Source: an uncultured Leptolyngbyaceae cyanobacterium (lineage in GTDB: Bacteria; Cyanobacteriota; Cyanobacteriia; Leptolyngbyales; Leptolyngbyaceae). From it: 64,000 bases of DNA. The notes below the pieces were generated by a model, which worked only from the letters and a program-made list of their open reading frames with translations, ran no database searches and had not been told where the DNA came from. The stretch spans positions 27,393 to 91,392 of the forward strand of contig CALIDI010000047.1 in the NCBI GenBank assembly GCA_938023035.1, in the 5' to 3' direction. This document shows positions 19,004 to 27,306 of the stretch, piece by piece (position 1 is the first letter of the stretch; every line of letters starts with the position of its first letter). Both the position numbers and the translations under genes were made by a program.

Positions 19004-21286
19004 CTACTCGTCCACTTGACTCAAGCGTCGGAGATTGAGGACATCCGTGAGCTTGCGTACTTGACTAAAGGTTCGCTCTAGCTGCTCATAGTCGCGAATA
19101 TCAATGCCAAGGTCAATCAGGGCCGTTTGATTGGGAAAGGTTCTAACCTGAGCGTTGCGAACATTAATACTGTTATCTGTCAGCTTAGACAGAATGTCTT
19201 TTAATACCCCTACGCGATCGATTACTTCGATCTGTATATCGACTGGATAGGTTTGAGGACGTCGCCGGTCGGAGTCACTTTGATTCCAACTCACTGGTAT
19301 CAGGCGATCGCCTGGAATCTGGTCTAAATTGGGACAGCCCTGGCGATGGATGGAAATATCCCGGCGGTTCCCCCGTGTCACTACGCCGATAATCGCCTCC
19401 CCGGGGACGGGGGTACAACAACCGGCAATATGATAGGGAAGGCCCTCTACTCCAATGATCGGAGATTTGCTAGCCGGGGCCGCAGCCAGTGCTTTTACTT
19501 GGGATACTAGTTGAGCAGCCTCGGCCTCTGCTGTTGCAGGAGTCGTCGGTTGTTGATTCTTGATGACTTCCCGCAGGCGATTCAGGGCATGGCTCAGCGT
19601 AATTTCGCCATATCCCAGGCCCGCTAATAAATCTTCTACTGCATGGTAGTTACAGCGCTCCGCAACCGCTTGCATCGGAGCTGATTTTAACAACGCCTCA
19701 AAGCCATTCTTACCCAGCTCACGCTCTAACATTTCGCGCCCGCGGATAATATTTTCTTCGCGGTGATAGCGCTTATACCATTGACGAATACGGTTACGGG
19801 CACCGGTTGTTACCGCAAAGTTTAACCAATCAAGACTCGGACGAGCATTTTTTTGCGTCAGGATTTCAACAATATCACCATTTTGGAGTTGGGTATCAAG
19901 CGGTACGATTCGACCATTGACCAAGGCTCCTGCACAGTGGTTGCCGACCTCTGTATGGATGCGATAGGCGAAGTCTACTGGTGTCGCTCGTCTGGCTAGG
20001 GAAATCACATCGCTCTGGGGAGTAAAGACGTAAACATCCCCGTCGAATAAGTCGTCTTTAATGCTTTCCAGATACTCTTGAGCATCTTTTAAGTCATTTT
20101 GCCAATCCAGCAGTTGCCGAATCCAGGTAAATTTCTCATCGGCTTCACTGAGCTGAACATTGGAGCTACCAGATTCCTTATAAATCCAATGGGCGGCGAT
20201 ACCATATTCGGCCACGTGGTGCATTTCAACTGTACGAATTTGCACCTCTAAGGGCTTGCCAGTTTTGTCAATGACAACAGTGTGCAGGGACTGGTAGCGA
20301 TTGGGTTTCGGTAAACCAATGTAGTCTTTGAAGCGCCCTGGAATCGGGCGAAACATATCATGAACAACGGCAAGTGCCCGATAGCAGGCTTCGTTGCTAT
20401 CAACAATAATGCGAACGGCAGCAACGTCATAAATCTCACTGTAGCCCTTTTGTTGGCGTTGCATTTTCTCATAGATACCGTAGAGGTGCTTGGGGCGACC
20501 ACTGATATCGGTGTAGGGAATACCGACGCTCTCCAAGCGCTGCTTCAGGGATTGCGCAACGTTGGCGAGGTGTTTTTCTCGATCAACACGCTTTTCAGCT
20601 ACAAAATCTTGAATTTCGCGGTAGGCTTCTGGTTCTAAGTACTTAAAGGCCAGGTCTTCGAGTTCCCATTTGATCCGCCCAATTCCTAAGCGATTAGCCA
20701 GGGGCGCAAAGATTTCACGGGTTTCTAGGGCAATGCGGCGACGCTTTTCGTCAGAGAGATGCTCCAGCGTTCGCATGTTATGAAGGCGATCGGCGAGTTT
20801 GACGACAATCACGCGAATGTCTTGGGCCATTGCCAAAAACATTCGACGAAAGTTTTCAGCTTGGCGCTCAGTTTTGCTTGAGAAATTAAACTTTGATAGC
20901 TTGGTGACGCCTTCAACGAGACGACGCACTTCTGAGCCAAACTGTTCTTCTAGCTCTTCGGGGGTGACGGTTGTGTCTTCGATAATGTCATGGAGAAAAC
21001 CCGCTGCAATTAAGGCGCTGCCCCCACCCAGATCTCGTAGTAGCCCAGCAACAGCAACTGGATGCATGATGTAAGGCTCACCAGAGGCTCGGTTTTGACC
21101 TTCGTGGAGCTTGTAGGCAAACTCAAAGGCGCGACAAATCAAATCGTTGTCCTGAATGGTTTTCTCTCGAATCGGCTCAACAGTTTCCTCTGTCCCTGCC
21201 GGTTCTACGTGACGCATCAGCAGGCATTCCTGTAACCAGTCAGGTAAGATAAAATTGGTCGAGGAAGGGGAAGCGGTGAGGTTCAT
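19004..21286 (-). CDS. spoT: Bifunctional (p)ppGpp synthetase/hydrolase (RSH)
   Basis: A 760-residue long RelA/SpoT homolog that makes and degrades the stringent-response alarmone (p)ppGpp. Domains in order are: HD hydrolase (AAGFLHDIIEDT near residues 95-105, ADRLHNMRTL), synthetase (AAVRIIVDS, FKDYIGLPKPNRYQSLHT), TGS (VYVFTPQSDVISLARRATPV), helical/zinc-finger region (HIAGCCTPVPGEAIIGV) and C-terminal ACT (IQIEVIDRVGVLKDILSKL). The HD motif is intact, so hydrolase activity is expected along with synthesis. It is the only RSH gene visible. The frame starts ATG at 21286 next to a HIP1 site. Confidence 0.95.
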   Translation of the reverse strand: MNLTASPSSTNFILPDWLQECLLMRHVEPAGTEETVEPIREKTIQDNDLICRAFEFAYKLHEGQNRASGEPYIMHPVAVAGLLRDLGGGSALIAAGFLHDIIEDTTVTPEELEEQFGSEVRRLVEGVTKLSKFNFSSKTERQAENFRRMFLAMAQDIRVIVVKLADRLHNMRTLEHLSDEKRRRIALETREIFAPLANRLGIGRIKWELEDLAFKYLEPEAYREIQDFVAEKRVDREKHLANVAQSLKQRLESVGIPYTDISGRPKHLYGIYEKMQRQQKGYSEIYDVAAVRIIVDSNEACYRALAVVHDMFRPIPGRFKDYIGLPKPNRYQSLHTVVIDKTGKPLEVQIRTVEMHHVAEYGIAAHWIYKESGSSNVQLSEADEKFTWIRQLLDWQNDLKDAQEYLESIKDDLFDGDVYVFTPQSDVISLARRATPVDFAYRIHTEVGNHCAGALVNGRIVPLDTQLQNGDIVEILTQKNARPSLDWLNFAVTTGARNRIRQWYKRYHREENIIRGREMLERELGKNGFEALLKSAPMQAVAERCNYHAVEDLLAGLGYGEITLSHALNRLREVIKNQQPTTPATAEAEAAQLVSQVKALAAAPASKSPIIGVEGLPYHIAGCCTPVPGEAIIGVVTRGNRRDISIHRQGCPNLDQIPGDRLIPVSWNQSDSDRRRPQTYPVDIQIEVIDRVGVLKDILSKLTDNSINVRNAQVRTFPNQTALIDLGIDIRDYEQLERTFSQVRKLTDVLNLRRLSQVDE

Positions 21287-21704
21287 GCGATCGCAGGGAC
21301 GGTAAAAGTAATTGAATCACTGAATCGGAGGCAATTAGTTTAACCTGATTGGATGAATGAACAAAATTCTTACAGGAGATTGCAGGGTTTGTTCAAGGTT
21401 CAAATAAGCTAAGCCGACTAATTTAGTCAATCAGGACTACTTTTCCTTATCCGGTTGTTTGAGACCAGTACTGCCACATTTAAAACCGGCTAATTTTAAA
21501 ACTGGCTAATTTCAAGCGTCATTAGAGTGGGATCAAACCCAGAACTGAAAGGAGAGGCTGAGAGTACTCAGAGTTTGCAGACAAAGAGTAGCTCTGAACT
21601 ATCTGGAGTCAATGCTTGTTTCGGGCGTTGAATCTTTGTGATAAAGATTACTTTAATATATTAGCAAGTAGAAACGATTCTTTACATAATCTTCAGGTGG
21701 ACGT
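21287..21704. other. Divergent promoter region
   Basis: 418 bp between the divergent RSH and patD-like genes. It contains a short direct duplication (AAACCGGCTAATTT then AAACTGGCTAATTT near 21482-21511). Near 21655 the A+T-rich TTTAATATATTAGC could be a -10 region for the rightward gene. No gene seen. Confidence 0.35.
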
Positions 21705-21710
21705 GTGAGG

Positions 21711-22079
21711 ATGCTGTCACCGCTCTATTTTCAGCAAGTTTCGGCATTTCGGCAGGCTGTGACAATGCCCGATTGGGATGCGATTCTAACGGATGCCGCT
21801 GCTGCGCAAGCGATCGCTCAGGAATTGCACCAAACCTTTCGTCAGACCCTTGGAAGTCTTGAAATCGAGGCATTAGAAGCCACTGCTGCCCGGGCCTGGC
21901 AAAGTGTTTTGGTCGAAATTGATAAGCAGTTGCGCCTGCTGGCTATGGATAGCTTGTTCTTAGCAACGGCTCGACAATCAACAACCTTTGCAGCCCGCTG
22001 CCAATCTATGCGCGATCGCCTGACACTACTAACCCGTTATTGTGATGGACTCATAGCCCAAGTAGAGCCAGTCGAATGA
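21711..22079 (+). CDS. patD: PatD-like protein (heterocyst frequency control family)
   Basis: A 122-residue helical protein whose C-terminal half (RAWQSVLVEIDKQLRLLAMD, then FLATARQSTTFAARCQSMRDR) matches my memory of PatD, a small cyanobacterial protein that affects heterocyst frequency in Anabaena. Homologs occur in strains that make no heterocysts, so the name does not imply differentiation here. The ATG at 21711 sits 10 bases after AGGTGG; a GTG at 21705 is an alternative. Assignment rests on pattern recall, not alignment. Confidence 0.6.
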   Translation: MLSPLYFQQVSAFRQAVTMPDWDAILTDAAAAQAIAQELHQTFRQTLGSLEIEALEATAARAWQSVLVEIDKQLRLLAMDSLFLATARQSTTFAARCQSMRDRLTLLTRYCDGLIAQVEPVE

Positions 22080-22231
22080 GATAGGCCACCCATCATCTTC
22101 GCTTGGACGCTGACACCCTTTAAGGGATTTGCCGATTAGTCATGTGCCGTAGGCAGAGCGTTATCGTTAGTGTAGTCTACCCCTGGTGCCGTGTTAACCT
22201 GCAACGCTCACAGCAAATTTTGTCTGTTTCT

Positions 22232-22867
22232 ATGCACTACCTCTACCTCCATGGCTTTGCCTCTAGCCCCCGGTCTAAAAAAGCCCAAACTTTAGGTAAG
22301 CGCTTTGCTCAGGTGGGTACTCCTCTGCAAATTCCTGACCTGAATCAGGACAACTTTACGCACCTCACCCTCACCCGCCAAATCCAACAAATTGGTGCCC
22401 TGCTGCCGCCTCAAGCAGCCCCAGTCACGCTCATTGGCTCTAGCCTGGGTGGGTTAGTGGCCACGTGGGTTGCTGAGCGCCATCCGCAGGTGCAGCGACT
22501 TGTGCTGTTGGCCCCTGCCTTTGGTTTTTTAGACCATTGGTTACCACGATTGGGAGAAGCCCAGGTTCAACACTGGCGCAGGGAGGGTCAGATGGCCATT
22601 TACCATTACGGAGAAGAGAAACCATTGCCCCTCGACTATGGGTTTATCGAAGATGCCAGGCAATATCGGGAACAGGAGTTACAGCGACCTCTGCCGACTT
22701 TGATTTTACATGGCAATGCTGATGAGGTCATTCCTTTACAAGCCAGCATTGAGTTTAGTCGCGATCGCCCCTGGGTTCAGCTTATTCCTTTAGCCAGTGA
22801 CCATGCTTTAGAAAATGTGAGTGACCAAATCTGGCAGGAAATTTGCCAGTTTTGTGAATTGGGGTAG
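22232..22867 (+). CDS. YqiA/YcfP-type alpha/beta-fold esterase
   Basis: A 211-residue alpha/beta hydrolase. It opens with YLYLHGFASSPRSKKAQTL, the YqiA signature, and has the nucleophile elbow in LIGSSLGGLVATWVAE, the Asp region in LILHGNADEVIPL and the His in ASDHALEN, so the triad is complete. It probably hydrolyses short-chain esters in the cytoplasm; the natural substrate is unknown. The ATG at 22232 begins the conserved strand, and 30 upstream in-frame codons are not family-like. garR follows after 38 bp on the same strand. Confidence 0.85.
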   Translation: MHYLYLHGFASSPRSKKAQTLGKRFAQVGTPLQIPDLNQDNFTHLTLTRQIQQIGALLPPQAAPVTLIGSSLGGLVATWVAERHPQVQRLVLLAPAFGFLDHWLPRLGEAQVQHWRREGQMAIYHYGEEKPLPLDYGFIEDARQYREQELQRPLPTLILHGNADEVIPLQASIEFSRDRPWVQLIPLASDHALENVSDQIWQEICQFCELG

Positions 22868-22905
22868 TCTATGAAATCACGACCTCAACGCCTCGGATAG
22901 CAAAA

Positions 22906-23784
22906 ATGGAAAAAATTGGATTCATTGGCCTTGGCATCATGGGCAAACCTATGGCCCGCAATCTGATGCAAGCAGGTTATCCGCTGACGATTTATAACCG
23001 CAGCCCAGCCCCAATCGCAGAACTCACGGCTGCCGGAGCCACAGCCGCCGCATCACCTCAGGCCTTAGCTCAACAGGTAGATGTGGTGATTTCCTGCGTT
23101 TCCGATTCGCCGGATGTTGAAGCGATCACCCTGGGGAAAACAGGCATTATCCACGGGGCAAGAGCCGGCATGCTCTACATTGATATGTCTACTATCGCTC
23201 CAGCCATGGCTCGCAAAGTATATGCTGCGCTCCAGGCTCAGGGTGTGGAAGCCCTAGATGCACCAGTCTCCGGTGGGGATATTGGGGCACAGCAGGGAAC
23301 ATTATCCATCATGGTTGGAGGCACAGCAGCGGCTTTCGCGCGGGCACGGCCCATTTTAGAGGTGCTGGGAAAAAATATTGTTCATGTGGGAGAACCTGGA
23401 GCTGGACAAGTCACGAAAGCCTGTAACCAGATTGTCGTTGCTATGACGGCCCAAGCCATCTCCGAAGCCCTATTGTTGGCAAAGCATCTGGGTGTTGACC
23501 CGGCACGGGTACGACAGGCGTTACTCGGGGGCTTTGCCGCCAGTCGGGTGCTTGAGGTACATGGACAGCGAATTTTGGATGGCAACTATACACCGGGCTT
23601 CAAGCTAGATCTGCTGCGGAAGGATCTGAACATTGTGCTGCAAACTGCCCGCCAAGAACAAGTGCCCTTGCTAGGAACCGCGCAGGTAACCAGCTTGGTC
23701 GATGCGCTCTTAGCCCAGGGACATGGTGATCTAGATACAGCCGCGATCGCCCTCATCTATGACCGTTTACTAGAAACACCCTAA
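22906..23784 (+). CDS. garR: 2-hydroxy-3-oxopropionate (tartronate semialdehyde) reductase
   Basis: A 292-residue beta-hydroxyacid dehydrogenase that reduces tartronate semialdehyde to D-glycerate, a step of the glycerate branch of photorespiratory glycolate use in cyanobacteria. Visible motifs are the NAD(P)-binding IGFIGLGIMGKPMARNL at the start, the substrate-binding DAPVSGGDIGAQQGTL and the catalytic-Lys helix GQVTKACNQI. The length is normal. Related family members (3-hydroxyisobutyrate or succinic-semialdehyde reductases) share these motifs, so the substrate is an inference from the closest subgroup. Confidence 0.88.
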   Translation: MEKIGFIGLGIMGKPMARNLMQAGYPLTIYNRSPAPIAELTAAGATAAASPQALAQQVDVVISCVSDSPDVEAITLGKTGIIHGARAGMLYIDMSTIAPAMARKVYAALQAQGVEALDAPVSGGDIGAQQGTLSIMVGGTAAAFARARPILEVLGKNIVHVGEPGAGQVTKACNQIVVAMTAQAISEALLLAKHLGVDPARVRQALLGGFAASRVLEVHGQRILDGNYTPGFKLDLLRKDLNIVLQTARQEQVPLLGTAQVTSLVDALLAQGHGDLDTAAIALIYDRLLETP

Positions 23785-23895
23785 AAAGACAAGTGGATTT
23801 TGCCAATGCTTGCTCCGCAGCCATAAAAGACGAAGCCAGGAGCGCATTAACAACAGCCCCTGGCTAATCGAACATACAAGTAGCCACTGCATCCT

Positions 23896-24069
23896 TTAAG
23901 CCGAAGGCTGGGCGTATAAACCAGGCGCATAGGCTTCAATCACACGACCTGTCTTGTCGCAGGTAATCATCAAATAATCACAGGCGCGGCATTGGGTTCT
24001 TAGCAACCCATCAGCCTGGAGATGAAACCGCTCAGCTAAACTACCACAATTAGGGCAGTGAATTGTCAT
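23896..24069 (-). CDS. Small zinc-ribbon protein
   Basis: A 57-residue protein with two Cys pairs, CPNCGS near the start and CRACDY in the middle, plus another Cys in MITCDKTG, ending VIEAYAPGLY. This is a conserved cyanobacterial zinc-ribbon miniprotein, sometimes annotated as PriA-like, although it has no helicase domain. The ATG at 24069 begins MTIHCPNCGS; nine upstream in-frame codons are unlikely to be translated. Convergent with garR. Function unknown; nucleic-acid or protein binding is only a guess. Confidence 0.7.
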   Translation of the reverse strand: MTIHCPNCGSLAERFHLQADGLLRTQCRACDYLMITCDKTGRVIEAYAPGLYAQPSA

Positions 24070-24449
24070 AAATTGAATCTTATCGGTTTTAAGCATGGCT
24101 CAACAGTATTGAAGAATTAAGGGCAAGTCAGTTGAAAAATCGTAAAAAACTTGTATCGAATACAACAAAAACAGAGCGAAGCGCAGAATTATGCGCTTGA
24201 ATGTGTTCATTATTAGTATGACGGTATTTATGCTTATTGGCCATGTAGATCTGGTAAGAATTTGTGATTTCATCGTGACTTCATACAGGGGATCAATCGA
24301 GCCGCTGCAAAAAGCTATTAGTAAGCTACCTCTACCAACTCAGTTAACACAAAGATTAAAACTTTCTTTGGCCTCTATGGAATGAGATGGACTGTATCGT
24401 AGACTACTCATTCAATATTTTTTCCCCTTTCTACGGGGGTTCTTATGGG

Positions 24450-24592
24450 GTGCATCCCAGTTTCGTAACCCAACACTGCGGGAAGCAAGCTACACCTAAG
24501 TCCCTCTCCCTGCGCCCATTTTGGGAGAAGGGTATCGCCCTGCTGGGCATTCAAGTGTAAGGGGGATGGAGTGCTCTGCACTTCCCGTCGGG
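24450..24592 (+). repeat. Family-C repeat, copy 2
   Basis: The left 47 bp (GTGCATCCCAGTTTCGTAAC to GGGAAGCAAGCTACACC) and the right end (GGGGATGGAGTGCTCTGCAC) match the copy at 16953-17115. Between them is a family-B-like segment read in reverse (GCCCTGCTGGGCATTCAAG), so the unit is a mosaic. Confidence 0.55.
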
Positions 24593-24694
24593 TGGGGCAA
24601 CTTGCAAAAATGAAATGCACCCGTTCTTAATATGCTTGGGGATCAAGAAAGCTGATGCTCAGAAAAGTCCACCCTTCCCGGTTATTTTGGGAAT

Positions 24695-24722
24695 AAGAAA
24701 AGTAGCGTACACTACTTTTCTT
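24695..24722. terminator. Perfect 11-bp palindrome flanked by A and T tracts
   Basis: AAGAAAAGTAG and CTACTTTTCTT are perfectly complementary around a 6-nt loop CGTACA. Because the stem is A-rich on one side and T-rich on the other, it could end transcription in either direction, but no gene ends directly before it. It could equally be an operator for the gene starting at 24880. Confidence 0.4.
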
Positions 24723-24879
24723 GCCATTAGCAGGGGAGAGTTTTTCTGCTGATTGATTGTGTCCCAAACCGCTGCTCTAAACTCGCTGACACCCACTTTG
24801 AAAAGTGATGTTATCTGCAAACTTTGCAGAAATATCGACATTGATTACACTGTGAGAAACGTCACTTCTCTGGCTATTA

Positions 24880-25488
24880 ATGTCGAATGTTTATAGCACC
24901 CAAGACTTAATTCAAATTCTTGCCCGTGAGCGTCAGGCTTGTATGAATGGTCAGCGGTTAAGCTTGGCTGTCAGCCCCTCAGGCAACCCAGCAATTGATT
25001 TCTTTCTAAAAACAGATGGCATTCAAAGCTTTACGGCTTATCAAAACTTTAGAGCCGCTGTTCATGAGTATCAGCGATCGCACCATGTGTCTGGCATTAT
25101 TTGGCAACATCTAACGATTAGGAGTCGAACCTTACGCTTTCCTAAGGTTCATGACCAATTAGCGGCTCTGCCAGAAGACTTACAAGTCTTGGCCAACGCT
25201 AAAGCAGCCATGATTGGCTTCTGGTGGGATGTGGTGCAAGGGATGGAGCTTTATCTTAGCCTGAATGCAGGCAAAGCTCATCAGCCAATTACTCGCCCTG
25301 CGATAGAACGGATCTATCAGCGATCGCACTGGTTAAGCTTGCACCAACAAGGTCAGGCATCCACGTTAGAACTGATCCTCCAACTAGGCTGGGGACAACC
25401 AGAGGCCGCCAATTACCGACAGGGTTTTCCCGCCTCCGGTAGCGAATATGTGCATGCGGTGAACCCTGGTCGCCAACCATTAACTTAG
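24880..25488 (+). CDS. Conserved cyanobacterial protein of unknown function
   Basis: A 202-residue soluble protein that I recognise only as a type widespread in cyanobacteria. It begins MSNVYSTQDLIQILARERQA and contains the conserved-looking GIIWQHLTIRSRTLRFPKVH, AKAAMIGFWWDVVQGMELYL and a C-terminal GSEYVHAVNPG. There is no signal peptide, membrane segment or known catalytic motif. The start ATG at 24880 has no strong ribosome site but matches the expected N-terminus. The palindrome at 24695-24722 lies upstream and a CRISPR-like unit lies 240 bp downstream. Confidence 0.7.
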   Translation: MSNVYSTQDLIQILARERQACMNGQRLSLAVSPSGNPAIDFFLKTDGIQSFTAYQNFRAAVHEYQRSHHVSGIIWQHLTIRSRTLRFPKVHDQLAALPEDLQVLANAKAAMIGFWWDVVQGMELYLSLNAGKAHQPITRPAIERIYQRSHWLSLHQQGQASTLELILQLGWGQPEAANYRQGFPASGSEYVHAVNPGRQPLT

Positions 25489-25731
25489 GATTGTGAATTG
25501 AATCAAAACCGTCAGCTTGAATACCAGCAGATTTCGCAAATAGCAAGATGCGATCTGCCAGAGCACCCGCTCAACCTACTTAGACTTTGCCCCCCTATCT
25601 CATTCATGTGCTCTAATGAAAGTCAAGGCAGTGCAGCCTCCGGCCCGCTCAAGAATCGCTCCCATGATGAATCGATGCGTCAGAGGAGCTAGTTTGAGGG
25701 TTCAAGACGGAGCGCCATCGCAATCCAGCCT

Positions 25732-25839
25732 TTCAAAGACGTTTGATGGTTCTACCAATCTCATTGACCCGCATCGAGCGTGAGTTGCGCGCAAACCCAG
25801 ACTTCAAAGACGTTTGATGGTTCTACCAATCTCATTGAC
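25732..25839. CRISPR. Two-repeat, one-spacer CRISPR-like unit
   Basis: Two identical 37-nt repeats (25732-25768 and 25803-25839) flank a unique 34-nt spacer (25769-25802). Repeat and spacer lengths are typical of CRISPR arrays. Read on the minus strand, the repeat starts GTCAATGAGATTGGT and ends CGTCTTTGAA, and it contains a short stem (GATTGGT/ACCATC around AGA). No cas gene or convincing leader lies in the window. A chance 71-bp tandem duplication with a diverged middle is the alternative. Confidence 0.4.
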
Positions 25840-25841
25840 TG

Positions 25842-25876
25842 CTACATTTCGCCAAATAGCTATATTTCGCCAAATA
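25842..25876 (+). repeat. Tandem 18-bp repeat, two copies
   Basis: CTACATTTCGCCAAATAG is followed directly by CTATATTTCGCCAAATAC, differing at two positions. It lies between the CRISPR-like unit and the DUF1643 gene and could affect expression of that gene. Role unknown. Confidence 0.6.
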
Positions 25877-25892
25877 CTCAAGTTCAAAGTGG

Positions 25893-26384
25893 TTGAAAAT
25901 CCACCTTCTACAAACAGGCGCTACCTTTGATCGGACAGGGTACTATCGCTATCGGCTCTGGCGGCAGTGGGAACCCTACTTGCCAAAGGTAGGATTTGTT
26001 ATGCTCAATCCTAGTCGTGCCGATGCCAGTACTGATGACCCTACCCTGCGTCGTTGTATCAGCCTGGCAAAGGCATGGGGGTATGGAGCCTTAGAAGTTG
26101 TTAATTTATTCGCCTATTGCACAGCCAACCCTGAGCAACTGCGCCAGGTAGACGACCCGATTGGTCAAGAAAACCACCTTTACTTAAGTCGGTTGCCCGA
26201 TTGTGTCGATCAGGTAGTCGTTGCTTGGGGAAATCGGGGCACGCTTATGAAGCGCAGCGATATTGCTCTGACAACTTTGAGAGGGCGATCGCCCCTCTAT
26301 TGTGTAGGCATCACCCGCCGCCAACAACCCCGACACCCACTCTATGTCCCTGCTAACGCACCTTTACAAATATTCGACCCCTGA
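25893..26384 (+). CDS. DUF1643 domain protein
   Basis: A 163-residue protein of the DUF1643 family. Family landmarks are the GYYRYRLWRQWEP opening, the VGFVMLNPSRADASTDDPTL core with its conserved Asn-Pro-Ser and Asp-Pro-Thr, ALEVVNLFAYCTANP, VVVAWGNRG and the C-terminal HPLYVPANAPL. These conserved polar residues suggest an enzyme, but no activity is established. No ATG fits; the best start is TTG at 25893, just after AAAGTGG. The gene lies directly downstream of the CRISPR-like unit. Many DUF1643 genes occur in accessory DNA, consistent with these surroundings. Confidence 0.8.
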   Translation: MKIHLLQTGATFDRTGYYRYRLWRQWEPYLPKVGFVMLNPSRADASTDDPTLRRCISLAKAWGYGALEVVNLFAYCTANPEQLRQVDDPIGQENHLYLSRLPDCVDQVVVAWGNRGTLMKRSDIALTTLRGRSPLYCVGITRRQQPRHPLYVPANAPLQIFDP

Positions 26385-27108
26385 GCTAGTACAGCCAGGC
26401 AGCAATTAATTTTTGGACCCGCCTAACCCCCTTCAGTTCCCAGTCCTTTCTTCCAAAATACTCTTCTAGATACAAAGAGAGCCAGATCAAAGCCCCTCTT
26501 CCAGAGTGGGAGAGAAGTATGGCCCTAACGAGCATTCAAGAAAGGGAGCGAGGGTAGACAGACACATGCCTGAGTCTACTAAGGGGGCGTATTTTTTCGT
26601 CAAACGGATGTTGACTCCGCTCAACGCCTTATATCCTGGTGTGCAGAGAAAGAAGCACAGAAGCTTTATTGGGCTTGGTGGTTTTGTTGAGGCCAAAAGA
26701 GTCGCGTAGACAACCCTTGATACCGGCAAGCCAGAAGCATCAAATGCATGAGAACGAGAGCTTTTCTGAAAGAGCGGGCGGACTTAGCTGCCTCGTTGAC
26801 GGGCGACCCCTTTCTCCTAGGCGGTCAAAGCCGCAGCAAGCTGACCAAGACCTATCTTCGCAGATTACAGAAAACCTAGATATGTCGAATCTGCGAAAGC
26901 GAACCTCGCCTGTCTAGGCGCGCCCTTAGTCATCCACCTAAGGGACAGCGTACTAGGGGTTTTAGTTGTTATTGTCAGCTAACCCGATTGGCTGCTGCAC
27001 TTAGCTCTGCCGCAAAGACCAACCAAATCTGCCCGATGATCGCTGAATTCTTGTTCAAAGAATTCTTGCTCAAAAAATCTCTTGTTATTCAGTTTATTCA
27101 GTCAAAGC
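26385..27108. other. 0.7-kb gene-poor region with many inverted repeats
   Basis: No supportable gene. A family-B-like fragment in reverse orientation occupies about 26500-26570 (TATGGCCCTAACGAGCATTC). From 26820 to 26945 there is a cluster of perfect short inverted repeats, annotated separately as a possible structured RNA. Confidence 0.4.
26821..26944 (+). ncRNA. Candidate structured RNA (cluster of four to five hairpins)
   Basis: Successive perfect stems occur: GCGG/CCGC (26821-26834) or the alternative GGTCA/TGACC (26823-26846); TTCGCAGATT/AATCTGCGAA, 10 bp (26857-26866 with 26888-26897); CGCCT/AGGCG around GTCT (26907-26920); and CCCTTAG/CTAAGGG (26923-26929 with 26938-26944). A TTTTAGTT tract follows near 26960. 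This density is unusual for a spacer. I cannot match it to a known RNA class and cannot exclude decayed mobile DNA. Confidence 0.3.
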
Positions 27109-27306
27109 CTATCTTAGTAGCCTGGTCACGCGAACGTCGTATTCAACCCCGTTAGGGTGCTCATTTCTAGCTTGTAACCGGGCCATACCGTCTACCAATT
27201 TGCGGGATTCTGCATCAATTTCGTAACGACTTGTGCCAGAACGAAAATCATTATTTAGCAAACCAATTGATTCCTTAATATCAACTAGAACTTCATAAGT
27301 ATGCAT
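27109..27306 (-). CDS. Small protein of unknown function
   Basis: A 65-residue protein (begins MHTYEVLVDIKESIGLLNND, ends YDVRVTRLLR). It is a mixed strand/helix sequence with a Lys/Arg/Glu-rich middle. The ATG at 27306 is preceded by AGGAG with 9-base spacing, the best support that it is translated. No family recognised and no partner gene adjacent. It lies in an otherwise gene-poor region between repeats. Confidence 0.55.
   Translation of the reverse strand: MHTYEVLVDIKESIGLLNNDFRSGTSRYEIDAESRKLVDGMARLQARNEHPNGVEYDVRVTRLLR

Larger units (their letters stand above)
24070..24879. other. 0.8-kb intergenic region with repeat and palindrome
   Basis: Holds a family-C repeat with family-B-like sequence inside it and a perfect 11-bp palindrome at 24695-24722. 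A 64-codon frame (24191-24385, beginning MRLNVFIISMTVFMLIG) has a hydrophobic N-terminus but no ribosome site or recognisable relatives, and I do not call it. Confidence 0.35.
25489..25892. other. Intergenic region containing CRISPR-like and tandem repeats
   Basis: Contains two identical 37-bp repeats (annotated as CRISPR) and, just after them, a tandem pair of CTAYATTTCGCCAAATA units at 25842-25876. A partial echo of the 37-mer (TTCAAAG...GGTTGA) occurs at 25883-25896, on the start of the next gene. No gene seen. Confidence 0.5.

Noticed and set aside
24191..24385. 64-codon frame with hydrophobic N-terminus (MRLNVFIISMTVFMLIG)
   Set aside because: No Shine-Dalgarno sequence, no familiar motif, and it lies in repeat-rich spacer. 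It could be a small membrane protein but I cannot support it.
24659..24841. 60-codon minus-strand frame across the palindrome, with KVVYATFL resembling RVVYATLL in a frame at 26.7 kb
   Set aside because: The shared word is only eight residues and both frames lie in non-coding, repeat-bearing DNA.
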